From positions 1-46,734 of the forward strand of contig CAZAEH010000010.1 in the NCBI GenBank assembly GCA_964484255.1: a DNA stretch of 46,734 nucleotides, given 5' to 3'. The notes under the pieces were generated by a model. It was not told the origin of the DNA. It searched no databases and saw only the letters and a list, made by a program, of their open reading frames with translations. Positions within the stretch are counted from its first letter, which is position 1, and each line of letters begins with the position of its first letter. This document shows, one piece after another, positions 25,687-34,240 of the stretch. This DNA comes from UBA6215 sp964484255. Its GTDB lineage: Bacteria; Omnitrophota; Gorgyraeia; Pluralincolimonadales; Pluralincolimonadaceae. Made by a program: the position numbers and the translations under genes.

Positions 25687-26504
25687 TATTTTTTGCGGTT
25701 CAGGATGAAATCGGCCAGGTCCCCAAGGGGCTTAGCCTTGCGGCCGAACAACTCGATCTCTTTGTGGGCCTTTTTGATGAGCCTGGAGGCTTCCTTTTTG
25801 GCCCCATCCACACCCAGGGCCAAGGCAAAGCCTTCTTTATCTAATATATCATCTACGACCTGAAAGGTAAAGCCGATATATTCGCCGTATCTTGTCAGCG
25901 CGTCCGCCTCTTTCTTTGAAGCACGGGCCGCCAGGGCCCCTATCCTGCATGAAGCGGCTATAAGAGCACCTGTCTTTCGGGCATTTATGTAAGTCAGCGT
26001 AGGAAGGTCGGGGTCCGGCTGGCTTAATATGTCCACAACCTGGCCGCCTATCATCCCGTAAGTGCCTATGCCTTCGGCGGCGGTCTTGATTATGGCGTTA
26101 TTCGCCTTGGTATCCTTGCCTCCGGCCAAAAGCTCAAAAGCGAATGTCAGTAAAGCGTCCCCGGCCAGTACGGCTATGCCTTCCCCGAACTTCTTGTGGC
26201 AGGTCGGCTTACCCCTCCTGTAATCATCGTCATCCATGGAAGGAAGGTCATCATGCACCAGCGAATATGTATGCATCAACTCTATGGCGCAGGCCGCTAT
26301 CATGGCATCGGCTGTTTTTCCTCCGCAGGCCTCACATGAAGCCAATACAAGTATCGGCCTTACCCTTTTGCCTCCGGAAAAGACCGAATACCTCATAGCT
26401 CTGTGTATTTCCTTGGGGTATTCATTCTCGCGTGGAAGGTACGAGTCAAGCGCCGCGTCAACCAGCTTTTGCCTGCTCTTCAGGTAGCCGGAGATGCTCA
26501 TCAT
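25686..26504 (-). CDS. ispA: Farnesyl/geranylgeranyl-type polyprenyl diphosphate synthase
   Basis: 272 residues. The first aspartate-rich motif is in 'LVHDDLPSMDDDDYRRGKP' and the second in 'FQVVDDILDKEG'; 'SGGKRVRPILVLASCEA' binds the homoallylic diphosphate. This is the short-chain family that makes C15-C20 prenyl diphosphates. Two ATGs stand in tandem at the start (26504 and 26501) over the xseB stop; either may be used. The xseB-ispA-dxs order is common in bacteria. Confidence 0.93.
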   Translation of the reverse strand: MMSISGYLKSRQKLVDAALDSYLPRENEYPKEIHRAMRYSVFSGGKRVRPILVLASCEACGGKTADAMIAACAIELMHTYSLVHDDLPSMDDDDYRRGKPTCHKKFGEGIAVLAGDALLTFAFELLAGGKDTKANNAIIKTAAEGIGTYGMIGGQVVDILSQPDPDLPTLTYINARKTGALIAASCRIGALAARASKKEADALTRYGEYIGFTFQVVDDILDKEGFALALGVDGAKKEASRLIKKAHKEIELFGRKAKPLGDLADFILNRKK

Positions 26505-26740
26505 CCCTCCAGTTCTTTTTCGTTGAAAGCCTTCGCCTCGAGCTTGCCGGATCCGCTCTTTACAAGGACTTCCACCTTCCTTCGCGCCGCGTCCAGCTTC
26601 TTGGAGCAGAACTGGGAAAGTTTTATCCCTTCTTCATATTTCTTTAAGGAATCGTCGAGGGACAGCTCGCTGGACTCAAGATCCGCGACTATCTTTTCGA
26701 GTTTCTTCAACGCATCCTCAAATTTCATCTCAGCGCTCAT
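26501..26740 (-). CDS. xseB: Exodeoxyribonuclease VII small subunit
   Basis: 79 residues, two predicted helices with the family pattern 'KFEDALKKLEKIVADLESSE' then 'LSLDDSLKKYEEGIKLSQFC'. It assembles in several copies on XseA to degrade single-stranded DNA. It overlaps xseA and ispA by four bases on each side. Confidence 0.95.
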   Translation of the reverse strand: MSAEMKFEDALKKLEKIVADLESSELSLDDSLKKYEEGIKLSQFCSKKLDAARRKVEVLVKSGSGKLEAKAFNEKELEG

Positions 26741-27954
26741 CCGATATCCTCCTTAACGGCGTCTTTTACCTCGCTTATTATCCTGCCCCCGGCAAGCCTT
26801 GTCTCTATTATATCACCGCGTTTTATGCCCTTGACGCTCTTTAATACTTCTTTCTTTCCCGCGCTGACAGTTATGCTGTAGCCCCTCCTGAGTGTCGATA
26901 AAGGTGAAAGGGCTTCAAGCCTTCCTATAAATGAATTAAGCCTCTCGGACCTTATCTGCAGCCCATGCGCAAAATTACTGTCGCGCGATCTTTCCAGGTC
27001 GTCAATCTCCTGTCCGTACCTGTCTATGGCTTCAAAAGGATATTTGAATACCGGGCTCCCGAAAAGGTCCGACATCCTGTTCTCGTAATAAGAGACAGCC
27101 CCGTCCAGGGAGACTTTGAGGTCTTTAACAAGACCTTCGATCCTGTCCCGTAATTCATCTTTCCTGGGTACCACAAGTTCCGCAGCCGCCGACGGGGTCG
27201 GGGCCCTCAGGTCGGCAACGAAATCCGCTATCGTATAATCCACCTCATGGCCTATAGCCGATATGACCGGTATCCGGGAATCGTATATGGCCCTGGCCAC
27301 GGTTTCCTCGTTAAATGCCCAAAGGTCCTCGATGCTTCCGCCTCCCCTGGCAACTATAATAACGTCCACGTCCTTCATGCCGTTAAGACAGTTTATCGCA
27401 GCGGCTACCTCGCCGGAAGCCCCGTCACCCTGGACTTTTACGGGACATATGAGCACTTCAACATCGTTAAACCTCCTGCTTAGCACATGCAGGATATCGC
27501 GTATAACCGCTCCCGTAGGGGAAGTGATAATACCGATCTTCGAAGGCAGCATAGGTATGGGGACCTTATGCCCTTCGTCAAATAATCCTTCTTTCTGTAA
27601 TTTTTCCTTGAGTTGTTCATAAGCAAGCTGGAGCTCGCCTACTCCCTTCGGTTCGGCCCTTTCGACATAAAGCTGGGCCTGGCCGGTCTTGTTATAGAAA
27701 CCCACCCTGCCAAGACACAGGACCTTAAGGCCGTCTTTCATCTGGAACTTTACTGACTGATTGGATCCTTTAAAAAAAGCGCACTGTATGACCGACTCCT
27801 GGTCTTTAAGCACAAAATACATATGGCCCGAAGAATGCAGCTTGAAGTTGGAGATCTCGCCCTCGACCCAAACCTGAGCAAATGCGCCCTCAAGTACGAG
27901 CTTTATCTCCCTGGTAAGCTGTGTAACTGAATAGATTAGCCTTCCGGAATCCAT
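26737..27954 (-). CDS. xseA: Exodeoxyribonuclease VII large subunit
   Basis: 405 residues from the ATG at 27954, which shares one base with the upstream stop (TGATG). An OB-fold (about 1-95, 'VWVEGEISNFKLHSSGHMYF') precedes the catalytic domain with 'IGIITSPTGAVIRDILHVLS' and 'DVIIVARGGGSIEDLWAFNE', then 'SAIGHEVDYTIADFVADLRA' and a coiled coil. It cuts ssDNA from both ends in complex with XseB. The coiled-coil segment is shorter than in E. coli. Confidence 0.96.
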   Translation of the reverse strand: MDSGRLIYSVTQLTREIKLVLEGAFAQVWVEGEISNFKLHSSGHMYFVLKDQESVIQCAFFKGSNQSVKFQMKDGLKVLCLGRVGFYNKTGQAQLYVERAEPKGVGELQLAYEQLKEKLQKEGLFDEGHKVPIPMLPSKIGIITSPTGAVIRDILHVLSRRFNDVEVLICPVKVQGDGASGEVAAAINCLNGMKDVDVIIVARGGGSIEDLWAFNEETVARAIYDSRIPVISAIGHEVDYTIADFVADLRAPTPSAAAELVVPRKDELRDRIEGLVKDLKVSLDGAVSYYENRMSDLFGSPVFKYPFEAIDRYGQEIDDLERSRDSNFAHGLQIRSERLNSFIGRLEALSPLSTLRRGYSITVSAGKKEVLKSVKGIKRGDIIETRLAGGRIISEVKDAVKEDIG

Positions 27955-28736
27955 CAATAGAGCTTTTCCTGCACCCTTTTTATTGAAAGCGCTTTCCCTG
28001 TCTTATCATCGCAAGATATTACGACACCTTGCAATTGGACATCGGAATCCGCCACCTCGAACCTGGTCGGAAGACCCGTTACAAAACGCCTTATCACCTG
28101 TTCTGTCTTCCTGCCAAGGACGGAATCGAAAGGTCCGGTCATTCCGGCATCAGAAATAAACGCCGTGCCTTTCTTGAACAACCTTTCATCCGCCGTCTGT
28201 ATGTGAGTGTGGGTGCCGCATATCGCCGTAACCATACCGTCAAGATAATAGCAAAGGGCCACTTTTTCAGAGGTAGCTTCCGCATGCATGTCGACTATGA
28301 TGACAGGGGTCTCTTTCCTTAACTTCTCCGCCTCTGCCATGGAAGTCTTGAAAGGGCATTCCACAGCCTGCATGAACACACGGCCAACCAGGCTTATCAC
28401 GCCGACTTTGGCACCGGCTTTCGTGCCAAGGACGATCGAACCCTTGCCGGGCGCGGATTCGCCGTAATTCAGGGGGCGCAATATCCTCGGCTCCTTTTCG
28501 AAGCCCTCCGCTATCTCTTTCCTGTCCCAGACATGGTCGCCGTTGGTTAGCACGTCGATACCCATACCGAGAAGCTCATCTGCTATATCCGGAGTTATGC
28601 CGGCTCCTCCGGCCGCGTTCTCGGAATTCGCTATGATAAAATCTATCTTCTCCCTGTTCCTGAGAACAGGGAGAAGCGACTTCACGGCATCGCGGCCAGG
28701 ATTACCGACTATATCACCTATAAACAGTATGTTCAT
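27954..28736 (-). CDS. YmdB-family metallophosphoesterase (TIGR00282 type)
   Basis: 260 residues with all metal-binding steps: 'NILFIGDIVGNPGRD', 'IIANSENAAGG', 'VLTNGDHVWDRKEI', 'VDMHAEATSEK' and 'GTHTHIQTADERL'. Relatives hydrolyse 2',3'-cyclic nucleotides and in Bacillus affect biofilm and sporulation choices. It follows rny by four bases, the conserved rny-ymdB pairing also seen in Firmicutes, which points to a role in RNA turnover or signalling. Confidence 0.94.
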   Translation of the reverse strand: MNILFIGDIVGNPGRDAVKSLLPVLRNREKIDFIIANSENAAGGAGITPDIADELLGMGIDVLTNGDHVWDRKEIAEGFEKEPRILRPLNYGESAPGKGSIVLGTKAGAKVGVISLVGRVFMQAVECPFKTSMAEAEKLRKETPVIIVDMHAEATSEKVALCYYLDGMVTAICGTHTHIQTADERLFKKGTAFISDAGMTGPFDSVLGRKTEQVIRRFVTGLPTRFEVADSDVQLQGVVISCDDKTGKALSIKRVQEKLY

Positions 28737-28740
28737 TCTT

Positions 28741-30303
28741 CTATTTCGCGTATTCTATCGCGCGCGTCTCCCGGATAACGGTTATCTTTATCTGGCCGGG
28801 ATATTCCATCCCTTCCTCTATTTTTTTCTTTATCTCGCGCGAAAGGACGGTCGCCTGGGCATCGGTTATCTTCGTGGGCTCTACGATCACCCTTATCTCG
28901 CGCCCCGCCTGTATTGCATATGCCTTCTCGACTCCCTTGAAGGAATCGGCTATCTCCTCAAGTTTCTCGAGCCTCTTTATGTAGGTTTCGAGGGTCTCAC
29001 GCCTGGCTCCGGGCCTGGCTCCGGAAACAGCATCCGCCGCGCTCGAGAGCACGGTATAGATCGATATGGGAGCTATCTCTCCGTGATGGCCTTCTATCGC
29101 GTTGATGACCAATTCATTCTCGCCGTATTTCTTCGCCATCTCCGCGCCGAGTTTCGGATGCGCACCTTCCACTTCATGGCTTACGGCTTTTCCTATATCG
29201 TGCAACAGGCCTATGCGCTTAGCCAGCTGGGCATCCAAGCCAAGTTCATTGGCCATGGTTCCCATGATGAACGCGGCTTCCTTGAGGTGGTCAAGGACGT
29301 TCTGCCCGTATGATGTCCTGTATTTCAGTTTTCCGAGCATTTTTATGAGCTCGGGATGCATATTGCGTATACCCACTTCGAAGACGGCCTGTTCACCGGC
29401 TTCCTTGATGGATACTTCCATCTCCTTCTTGACCTTCTCGACTATCTCCTCGATCCTGCCCGGATGTATCCTCCCGTCTTCCATGAGGCGGGTCAATGCT
29501 ATACGCGCCACTTCCCTTTTAACGGGGTCGAAACCGGAAAGAATGACCGCCTCAGGAGTGTCGTCTATGATAACATCTATCCCCGTGGCCATTTCAAGGG
29601 CCCTTATATTACGGCCTTCTCGCCCGATTATCCTGCCTTTCATCTCGTCATTAGGCAGGTTCACTACCGAGACCGTCGATTCAACCGTATGCTCTACAGC
29701 ACACCTCTGGATAGCCGTAGCCAGTATTTCGCGGGCTTTTTTGTCGGCTTCCTGCTTTGTCTCTTCCTCGATCTTCTTTATCATAAGGCCGGCTTCCTGC
29801 TTGACATCCTCTTCCATCCTGGCAAGCAGCAGCTTCTTCGCCTCTTCGGCGGTCAGGCCCGATACCCTCTGGAGCCTGTCCTTCTCCTCGGCCAGCATTA
29901 CCTTATATTCCTCTTCCATGGAATGGAGCTTCTGCTCCTTCCCTGAGAGTTCCTTGAGTTTTTCGGTAAGCTCTTTTTCTTTCTTGTCCATCACCTCGAC
30001 CTTCTTGTCGAGGTTCTCTTCGCGCTGGATAAGGCGTTTCTCCATACTCAGGAGTTCCGCACGCCTGTCCTTTGTCTCTTTCTCGAAATCAGCCCTTATA
30101 TTATGGAGCAGCTCCTTCGACTCGAGCTCAACTTCCTTCCTCTTCTCCTGGACCTTCTTCTCGGCCTCGTCGATAATGAGCTTGGCTCTCTCTTCGGCGG
30201 ACTGGACTTTCTTTTCCGCATACATCTTCCTTGCGACAAAACCTACTAAGCCTCCGGCTACAAGAATTACAAGCCAGAGGACGATGGATAGTACACCGGT
30301 CAT
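28741..30303 (-). CDS. rny: Ribonuclease Y
   Basis: 520 residues. An N-terminal membrane helix (about 3-25) leads into a long Lys/Glu-rich coiled coil (about 30-200). The KH domain follows ('GRIIGREGRNIRALEMATG') and then the HD domain with 'GLLHDIGKAVSHEVEGAHPK', whose HD pair binds metal, plus 'AIEGHHGEI'. It is a membrane-tethered endonuclease that starts mRNA decay. A Shine-Dalgarno-like GGGGGA sits upstream of the ATG. Confidence 0.97.
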   Translation of the reverse strand: MTGVLSIVLWLVILVAGGLVGFVARKMYAEKKVQSAEERAKLIIDEAEKKVQEKRKEVELESKELLHNIRADFEKETKDRRAELLSMEKRLIQREENLDKKVEVMDKKEKELTEKLKELSGKEQKLHSMEEEYKVMLAEEKDRLQRVSGLTAEEAKKLLLARMEEDVKQEAGLMIKKIEEETKQEADKKAREILATAIQRCAVEHTVESTVSVVNLPNDEMKGRIIGREGRNIRALEMATGIDVIIDDTPEAVILSGFDPVKREVARIALTRLMEDGRIHPGRIEEIVEKVKKEMEVSIKEAGEQAVFEVGIRNMHPELIKMLGKLKYRTSYGQNVLDHLKEAAFIMGTMANELGLDAQLAKRIGLLHDIGKAVSHEVEGAHPKLGAEMAKKYGENELVINAIEGHHGEIAPISIYTVLSSAADAVSGARPGARRETLETYIKRLEKLEEIADSFKGVEKAYAIQAGREIRVIVEPTKITDAQATVLSREIKKKIEEGMEYPGQIKITVIRETRAIEYAK

Positions 30304-30342
30304 CTTGGTTCCCCCTTTGTGTGAAACCTGGCTATATTAATG

Positions 30343-30900
30343 TTATGCGGTAAGGAGTTTAGTGACTGGCTTATCGTGAGAAAGGGTGGGTAATTTCCTG
30401 ACAACCTGGAATTTGAATGCAAGGCCCACCGTAGGGACTCCGGGGCGGAGCCTGGTAAGGAATTTATCGTAATAGCCTTTACCGCGGCCCAGGCGGTTAC
30501 CCTTCTTGTCGAAGGCAACTCCGGGGACTACGGCAAGATCTATCGAACGCGGATGAAAAACCTCAAAATGCGCCTTAGGCTGATAAATTCCATAAGGGCC
30601 TCTAACCAGATCTTTATCGGGATCCATTATTTCGGATACCACCATTTTATTCTTTCTCGCTTTAATGACCGGCACCAAAACCACCTTACCACGTTCCAAA
30701 GCCGCCTCGATCATCGGCATTGTATCTACTTCACCGTCTTTCGAGACGTAAAACATTATGACGTTTGCCCTTCTGAACGAGGGCAACAACAAAAGCCTCC
30801 TCTTCATAGCGAGGCTCCTACTATGCCTTTCTTCCTCCTTTTGGATTTTTAGCTTGCTAAGGATCTTCTCTCGTAAGTTCTTTTTTAGCTTTTCTACCAT
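30343..30900 (-). CDS. 5-formyltetrahydrofolate cyclo-ligase
   Basis: 185 residues, normal length. The family ends with the ATP/folate-site motif 'GNRLGRGKGYYDKFLTRL'; 'VPGVAFDKKG' and an N-terminal 'KKNLREKILSKLK' are also typical. It converts 5-formyl-THF to 5,10-methenyl-THF with ATP. A TTGACT-TATAAT promoter ends about 10 bases before the ATG and no ribosome-binding site is visible, so its mRNA may be leaderless. Confidence 0.94.
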   Translation of the reverse strand: MVEKLKKNLREKILSKLKIQKEEERHSRSLAMKRRLLLLPSFRRANVIMFYVSKDGEVDTMPMIEAALERGKVVLVPVIKARKNKMVVSEIMDPDKDLVRGPYGIYQPKAHFEVFHPRSIDLAVVPGVAFDKKGNRLGRGKGYYDKFLTRLRPGVPTVGLAFKFQVVRKLPTLSHDKPVTKLLTA

Positions 30901-30909
30901 CTGTTATCT

Positions 30910-30937
30910 ATTATAAGTTAAAACAGCTTTTAGTCAA
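30910..30937 (-). promoter_or_regulatory. Promoter of the cyclo-ligase (possible leaderless start)
   Basis: Minus strand: TTGACT (30932-30937), 16-base spacer, TATAAT (30910-30915). The expected start is near 30903-30904, only three or four bases before the ATG at 30900. Confidence 0.65.
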
Positions 30938-31665
30938 GGGGAAAACAGCCCTTCGAGCAGCCCTGTAAATCGCCCAAACGAATTGGTGAAAATCATTATC
31001 CCTATTACAATTAGAAAAATACCGCTTATTACGGATACAGCCCTGAAATGCCTTTTTATGACCTTAAAATACGACAGGAAATTGTTGATAAGCAGCCCGG
31101 ATATAAGGAACGGCAGTCCCAGTCCCAGGGAATAGGCAAGCAATAATAAGCCTCCCCTGCCCGCGCCTTCGGAGGCAGAACTAAGAACCAGTATCGAGGC
31201 CAGTATCGGCCCTACACAAGGGGTCCATCCTACTGCAAATACCGCTCCAACAAGCAGCGACCCGGCATATCCTGCGGGCTTAGACCGCAATTCGACCTTC
31301 TTCTCTTTCTGCATGAAACCCGGGTTAATGACCCCCGCTATGAAAAACCCGAAAAAAACGACCGCCGCTCCGCCAACCTTCCTTATCAAGGCCTTATTCT
31401 GGGGAAGGAACCCCCCAAGGAAGTTAAGCGACATGCCTAAAAGGACAAAGACGAGCGTAAACCCCGCTATGAAAAGAAGGGAATGGACCAACGTAAGCAT
31501 GCGGACCCTACTTTGCGGGAATTCCTGCGTAAGCTCGTTAAAAGTGATGCCGGTTATGTACGACAGGTAGGAGGGCAGTAACGGCAGGACGCACGGAGAA
31601 AGAAATGATAAAAACCCTGCGACAAATGCCGCCGCCACAGTCACGGCTGTATGACCGCTTTCCAT
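30934..31665 (-). CDS. ccdA: Cytochrome c biogenesis protein CcdA (thiol-disulfide transmembrane carrier)
   Basis: 243 residues, six transmembrane segments. The two redox cysteines are in 'FLSFLSPCVLPLLPSYLSY' and 'FAVGWTPCVGPILASIL', the family hallmark in TM1 and TM4. It carries reducing equivalents from cytoplasmic thioredoxin to the periplasm. No cytochrome c or TlpA/ResA-like partner is in the window. It starts two bases after the PP-loop ATPase gene. Confidence 0.93.
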   Translation of the reverse strand: MESGHTAVTVAAAFVAGFLSFLSPCVLPLLPSYLSYITGITFNELTQEFPQSRVRMLTLVHSLLFIAGFTLVFVLLGMSLNFLGGFLPQNKALIRKVGGAAVVFFGFFIAGVINPGFMQKEKKVELRSKPAGYAGSLLVGAVFAVGWTPCVGPILASILVLSSASEGAGRGGLLLLAYSLGLGLPFLISGLLINNFLSYFKVIKRHFRAVSVISGIFLIVIGIMIFTNSFGRFTGLLEGLFSP

Positions 31666-31667
31666 GT

Positions 31668-32678
31668 TTATATCCTTTTGTCCTCGACAAACGATTCTTT
31701 ACAGGGCCGCGCGTTCAAAAATATTTCTTCCCCCAGGCCTGAAAAACACCTGATACTTGCGGTTCCCGTATTCCCTTTGCCAAGCGCGTACCTTGCCAGG
31801 ATGGATACGGCTTCTTCAAAGGTACTTCCGGCATCCGCTCCTCTCAACAGGCAAACCGGACCCAATGGATCCTGGGCATGGAACATCACATCGTCCTTCC
31901 TCGCGAGTGCGGCAATCCTGTGGTTCTCCTGCGCATACCTGCCCACGACAAGTTTTGAGGTCGGCGATATCCTGAAATGCCTGCCATGCTTTAATAATTC
32001 GATATCGCCGGCATCAAAATCCGGTTTGTGCTTCATAAGATCGCGGAGTTTTGCGGCAAATTCTTTTTCGGTCAACACGCATCCCCCGCCTGAGGCAGGA
32101 TATTCTTCTATCCCGAAACGCTTGGCAAGGGCCATCTGGGGTTTTCTGGACCTCCCGGACAGTGAGAGCAATTTTGACCTGTCGATGATACCTTTCTCTT
32201 CCGCCACCGTCTGAGGCATGAGCCTTGCTGAAAGCGGCCTCAGCAGGAATCCTTTCAACCCTGATTCCCTTTCAATTATCTTCATAGCATCCCTTCTTTG
32301 AGAAAAAGGCCTCTGCCCGAGGACTTCCCCCGTGAAAACAAAAGACGCTCTCCGCTCGGTCATATATCTTTTCGCCTTTTTCAACATGGATATCCTGCAG
32401 TCAATACAGGGATTCATCGCGCTTCCGTAACCGTAGGCGGGGTCCCCCAATACGTCAAAAAATTCAGCCGAAATGTCAATAACGGTCAAAGGCTTGCCTA
32501 TACCTTCCGCGGCTTTTTGGGATGAGGCCATCACCGATTCCTTGAAAGCCCTGTCAAAAAAAACCGTCGTAAAATTAACGAGTTCTACGTCTATGCCCTG
32601 CTCCATTACGAGCTTGGCCGCTATTATGGAATCCAGGCCTCCGCTGAACAGCCCTATCGCTCTTGTTTTTTCTTCCAT
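31668..32678 (-). CDS. PP-loop ATPase, ThiI/MnmA-like tRNA thiolation-type protein
   Basis: 336 residues. The PP-loop is 'GLFSGGLDSIIAAKL' (SGGLDS at 12-17), and 'NPCIDCR' gives a CxxC (Cys91, Cys94) expected to hold a persulfide or metal. 'FVFTGEVLGQRPFSQ' and the glycine/cysteine step 'PASGGGCVLTEKEFA' resemble ThiI/MnmA relatives annotated as tRNA sulfurtransferase-like. The C-terminal 80 residues ('FRISPTSKLVVGRYAQEN') look like the NFACT-R/DUF814 domain found in this subgroup. It overlaps rarA by 25 bases. tRNA sulfur transfer is the best guess but the nucleotide modified is unknown. Confidence 0.72.
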   Translation of the reverse strand: MEEKTRAIGLFSGGLDSIIAAKLVMEQGIDVELVNFTTVFFDRAFKESVMASSQKAAEGIGKPLTVIDISAEFFDVLGDPAYGYGSAMNPCIDCRISMLKKAKRYMTERRASFVFTGEVLGQRPFSQRRDAMKIIERESGLKGFLLRPLSARLMPQTVAEEKGIIDRSKLLSLSGRSRKPQMALAKRFGIEEYPASGGGCVLTEKEFAAKLRDLMKHKPDFDAGDIELLKHGRHFRISPTSKLVVGRYAQENHRIAALARKDDVMFHAQDPLGPVCLLRGADAGSTFEEAVSILARYALGKGNTGTASIRCFSGLGEEIFLNARPCKESFVEDKRI

Positions 32679-33988
32679 AGCCTTTCGATCCGTTCCTTCA
32701 ATTGCTTCTCGAAACCTATATCCCCGGGTTCGTAATACACCGTCTTTACCGGTGTATAATCCTGTTTGACAAAATGCTCCTCAAAGTCATGGGCATATTT
32801 ATAACCCTTGCCGTGTCCGAGCTCTTTCGAATCAAGGGAAGCGTCTTTGAGGTGGTCGGGGACTTCCATCACCCTGCCTTCTTCGACATCTTTTAATGCC
32901 TTATCTATCCCAAGATACGCCGAATTCGATTTAGGGGCGCACGCTATATATACGGCCGCCTCGGCAAGCGGGATCCTGGCCTCGGGAAGGCCCACAAACT
33001 CCGATATCTGCATTGCCGCATTCGCCACGACAATGGCCTGCGGATCGGCAAGCCCGACATCCTCGGCCGCACAGATAACTATCCTCCTGGCGATAAACCT
33101 CGGGTCTTCCCCGGCGTAGATCATCTTGGCCAGCCAGTAAAGGACGGCATCGGGATCACTGCCCCGCATTGATTTAATGAAAGCTGATATCGTATCATAA
33201 TGGCCGTCCTCGTCCCTGTCGTATACCACCGCCTTTTTTTGTATGCATTCTTCCGCTACCCCGAGGTTTATATCTATAGAACCGTCCTTTGAGGCAGGCG
33301 TGGTCAAGGCCGCCAATTCCAATGCGTTCAGGGCGCGCCTGCCATCCCCCTCCGAAAGCTTGGACAGGAAGGCAGCAGCATCCCTCGAAAGCTTGACGGG
33401 CATATTACCCAGGCCGCGCTCCTTGTCCTTGAGCGCATTATTAAGTATAACGGAAATGTCCCCGGCAGCAAGGGGTTTCAGCTCGAATACAAGCGACCTT
33501 GAGATGAGCGGTGCTATGATCGAGAAGAAAGGATTATGTGTCGTTGCACCGATAAGGACAACCGTCCCCGCCTCAACATCCGGCATGAGCACATCCTGCT
33601 GGGCCTTATTGAACCTATGTATCTCATCAACGAAAAGTATGGTCTTTCTGCCGTAGATCACTTTTCGCTGCTTGGCTGCCTCTATCTCTTTCCTGAGTTC
33701 CTGGACATTCGATGTAGTAGCGTTAAGCTGGACGAAATCTCCCTTTGTGGCGTTGGATACGACATGCGCGAGGGTAGTCTTACCCGTCCCTGGCGGGCCG
33801 TAAAGTATAAGCGAGGTTATTGTATCGGATTCTATCGCCCTGGTAAGCAGTTTTCCCGGGCCTATTATGTGGGGCTGGCCAACAAATTCCTTCAGGCTTC
33901 GGGGGCGCATCCTCGAGGACAGGGGTTCTGTTTTTGAGGAGCGGCTTTTCTTTTCGAAGAGATCTTTGCTTTGAGATGTGTCGGGCAT
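32654..33988 (-). CDS. rarA: Replication-associated recombination AAA ATPase RarA (MgsA)
   Basis: 444 residues from the ATG at 33988; a longer frame would run into the 6S RNA. Walker A is 'ILYGPPGTGKTTLAHVV', Walker B 'TILFVDEIHRFNKAQQD', and sensor 1 'VVLIGATTHNPFFSI'. The C-terminal clamp-loader-like part ('DPDAVLYWLAKMIYAGEDP', 'AIYAACAPKSN'-type segment) gives the tetramer. It acts at stalled replication forks. The 6S RNA gene directly upstream echoes the synteny of rarA and 6S RNA seen in other bacteria. Confidence 0.94.
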   Translation of the reverse strand: MPDTSQSKDLFEKKSRSSKTEPLSSRMRPRSLKEFVGQPHIIGPGKLLTRAIESDTITSLILYGPPGTGKTTLAHVVSNATKGDFVQLNATTSNVQELRKEIEAAKQRKVIYGRKTILFVDEIHRFNKAQQDVLMPDVEAGTVVLIGATTHNPFFSIIAPLISRSLVFELKPLAAGDISVILNNALKDKERGLGNMPVKLSRDAAAFLSKLSEGDGRRALNALELAALTTPASKDGSIDINLGVAEECIQKKAVVYDRDEDGHYDTISAFIKSMRGSDPDAVLYWLAKMIYAGEDPRFIARRIVICAAEDVGLADPQAIVVANAAMQISEFVGLPEARIPLAEAAVYIACAPKSNSAYLGIDKALKDVEEGRVMEVPDHLKDASLDSKELGHGKGYKYAHDFEEHFVKQDYTPVKTVYYEPGDIGFEKQLKERIERLWKKKQER

Positions 33989-34028
33989 GGGACAAATTTT
34001 CCGATAATCGATAGCATTAAAAATTGCT

Positions 34029-34205
34029 CCCGCTGTGCCGTTCCATCCCGATAATTTTTGAACCTGAGCTTTCGCTAAGGTGGGTGCCCTGTTAAAGGCT
34101 TCATGCTCCCCGGCGGCCGGGGCCTGCAATCCGCAATTAAGGCCGGGCTCCCTATGTATTTTGGTGTTGGCTCAAAATACACCGTGACAGATCGAGCACA
34201 GCAGG
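34029..34205 (-). ncRNA. ssrS: 6S RNA
   Basis: About 177 bases, the usual 6S length. The 5' end CCTGCTGTGC (34205-34196) pairs with the 3' end GCACAGCGGG (34038-34029), closing the RNA with a 10-base stem. Near the 3' half, GAGCATGAAGCCTT, then ACCT-TAGC-GAAA-GCTC-AGGT with a GAAA tetraloop, then GGTTCAA repeat the order of the E. coli 6S 3' strand (GAGCAUG, GAAGCCUUAA, CACCUU, GGUUCAA). A GTATTTTG/CAAAATAC hairpin lies on the 5' side. 6S RNA mimics an open promoter and sequesters the housekeeping RNA polymerase. ATTTTTA just after the closing stem may aid termination. Confidence 0.82.
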
Positions 34206-34212
34206 AAAACCT

Positions 34213-34240
34213 TTAATATCTTAACGTATCTTGGCTCCAA
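34213..34240 (-). promoter_or_regulatory. Putative 6S RNA promoter
   Basis: Minus strand: TTGGAG (34235-34240), 16-base spacer, TATTAA (34213-34218), placed to start near the RNA 5' end at 34205. It lies mostly inside the 3' end of pheT. A moderate match only. Confidence 0.4.

Noticed and set aside
29102..30340. Long plus-strand open frame (over 400 codons) opposite rny
   Set aside because: Its Ser/Phe-rich translation is what the reverse of Lys/Glu-rich coiled-coil codons gives; rny on the other strand is unmistakable.
33989..34129. N-terminal extension of rarA by 47 codons
   Set aside because: It would be encoded by 6S RNA sequence and has no similarity to RarA; the family start fits ATG 33988.
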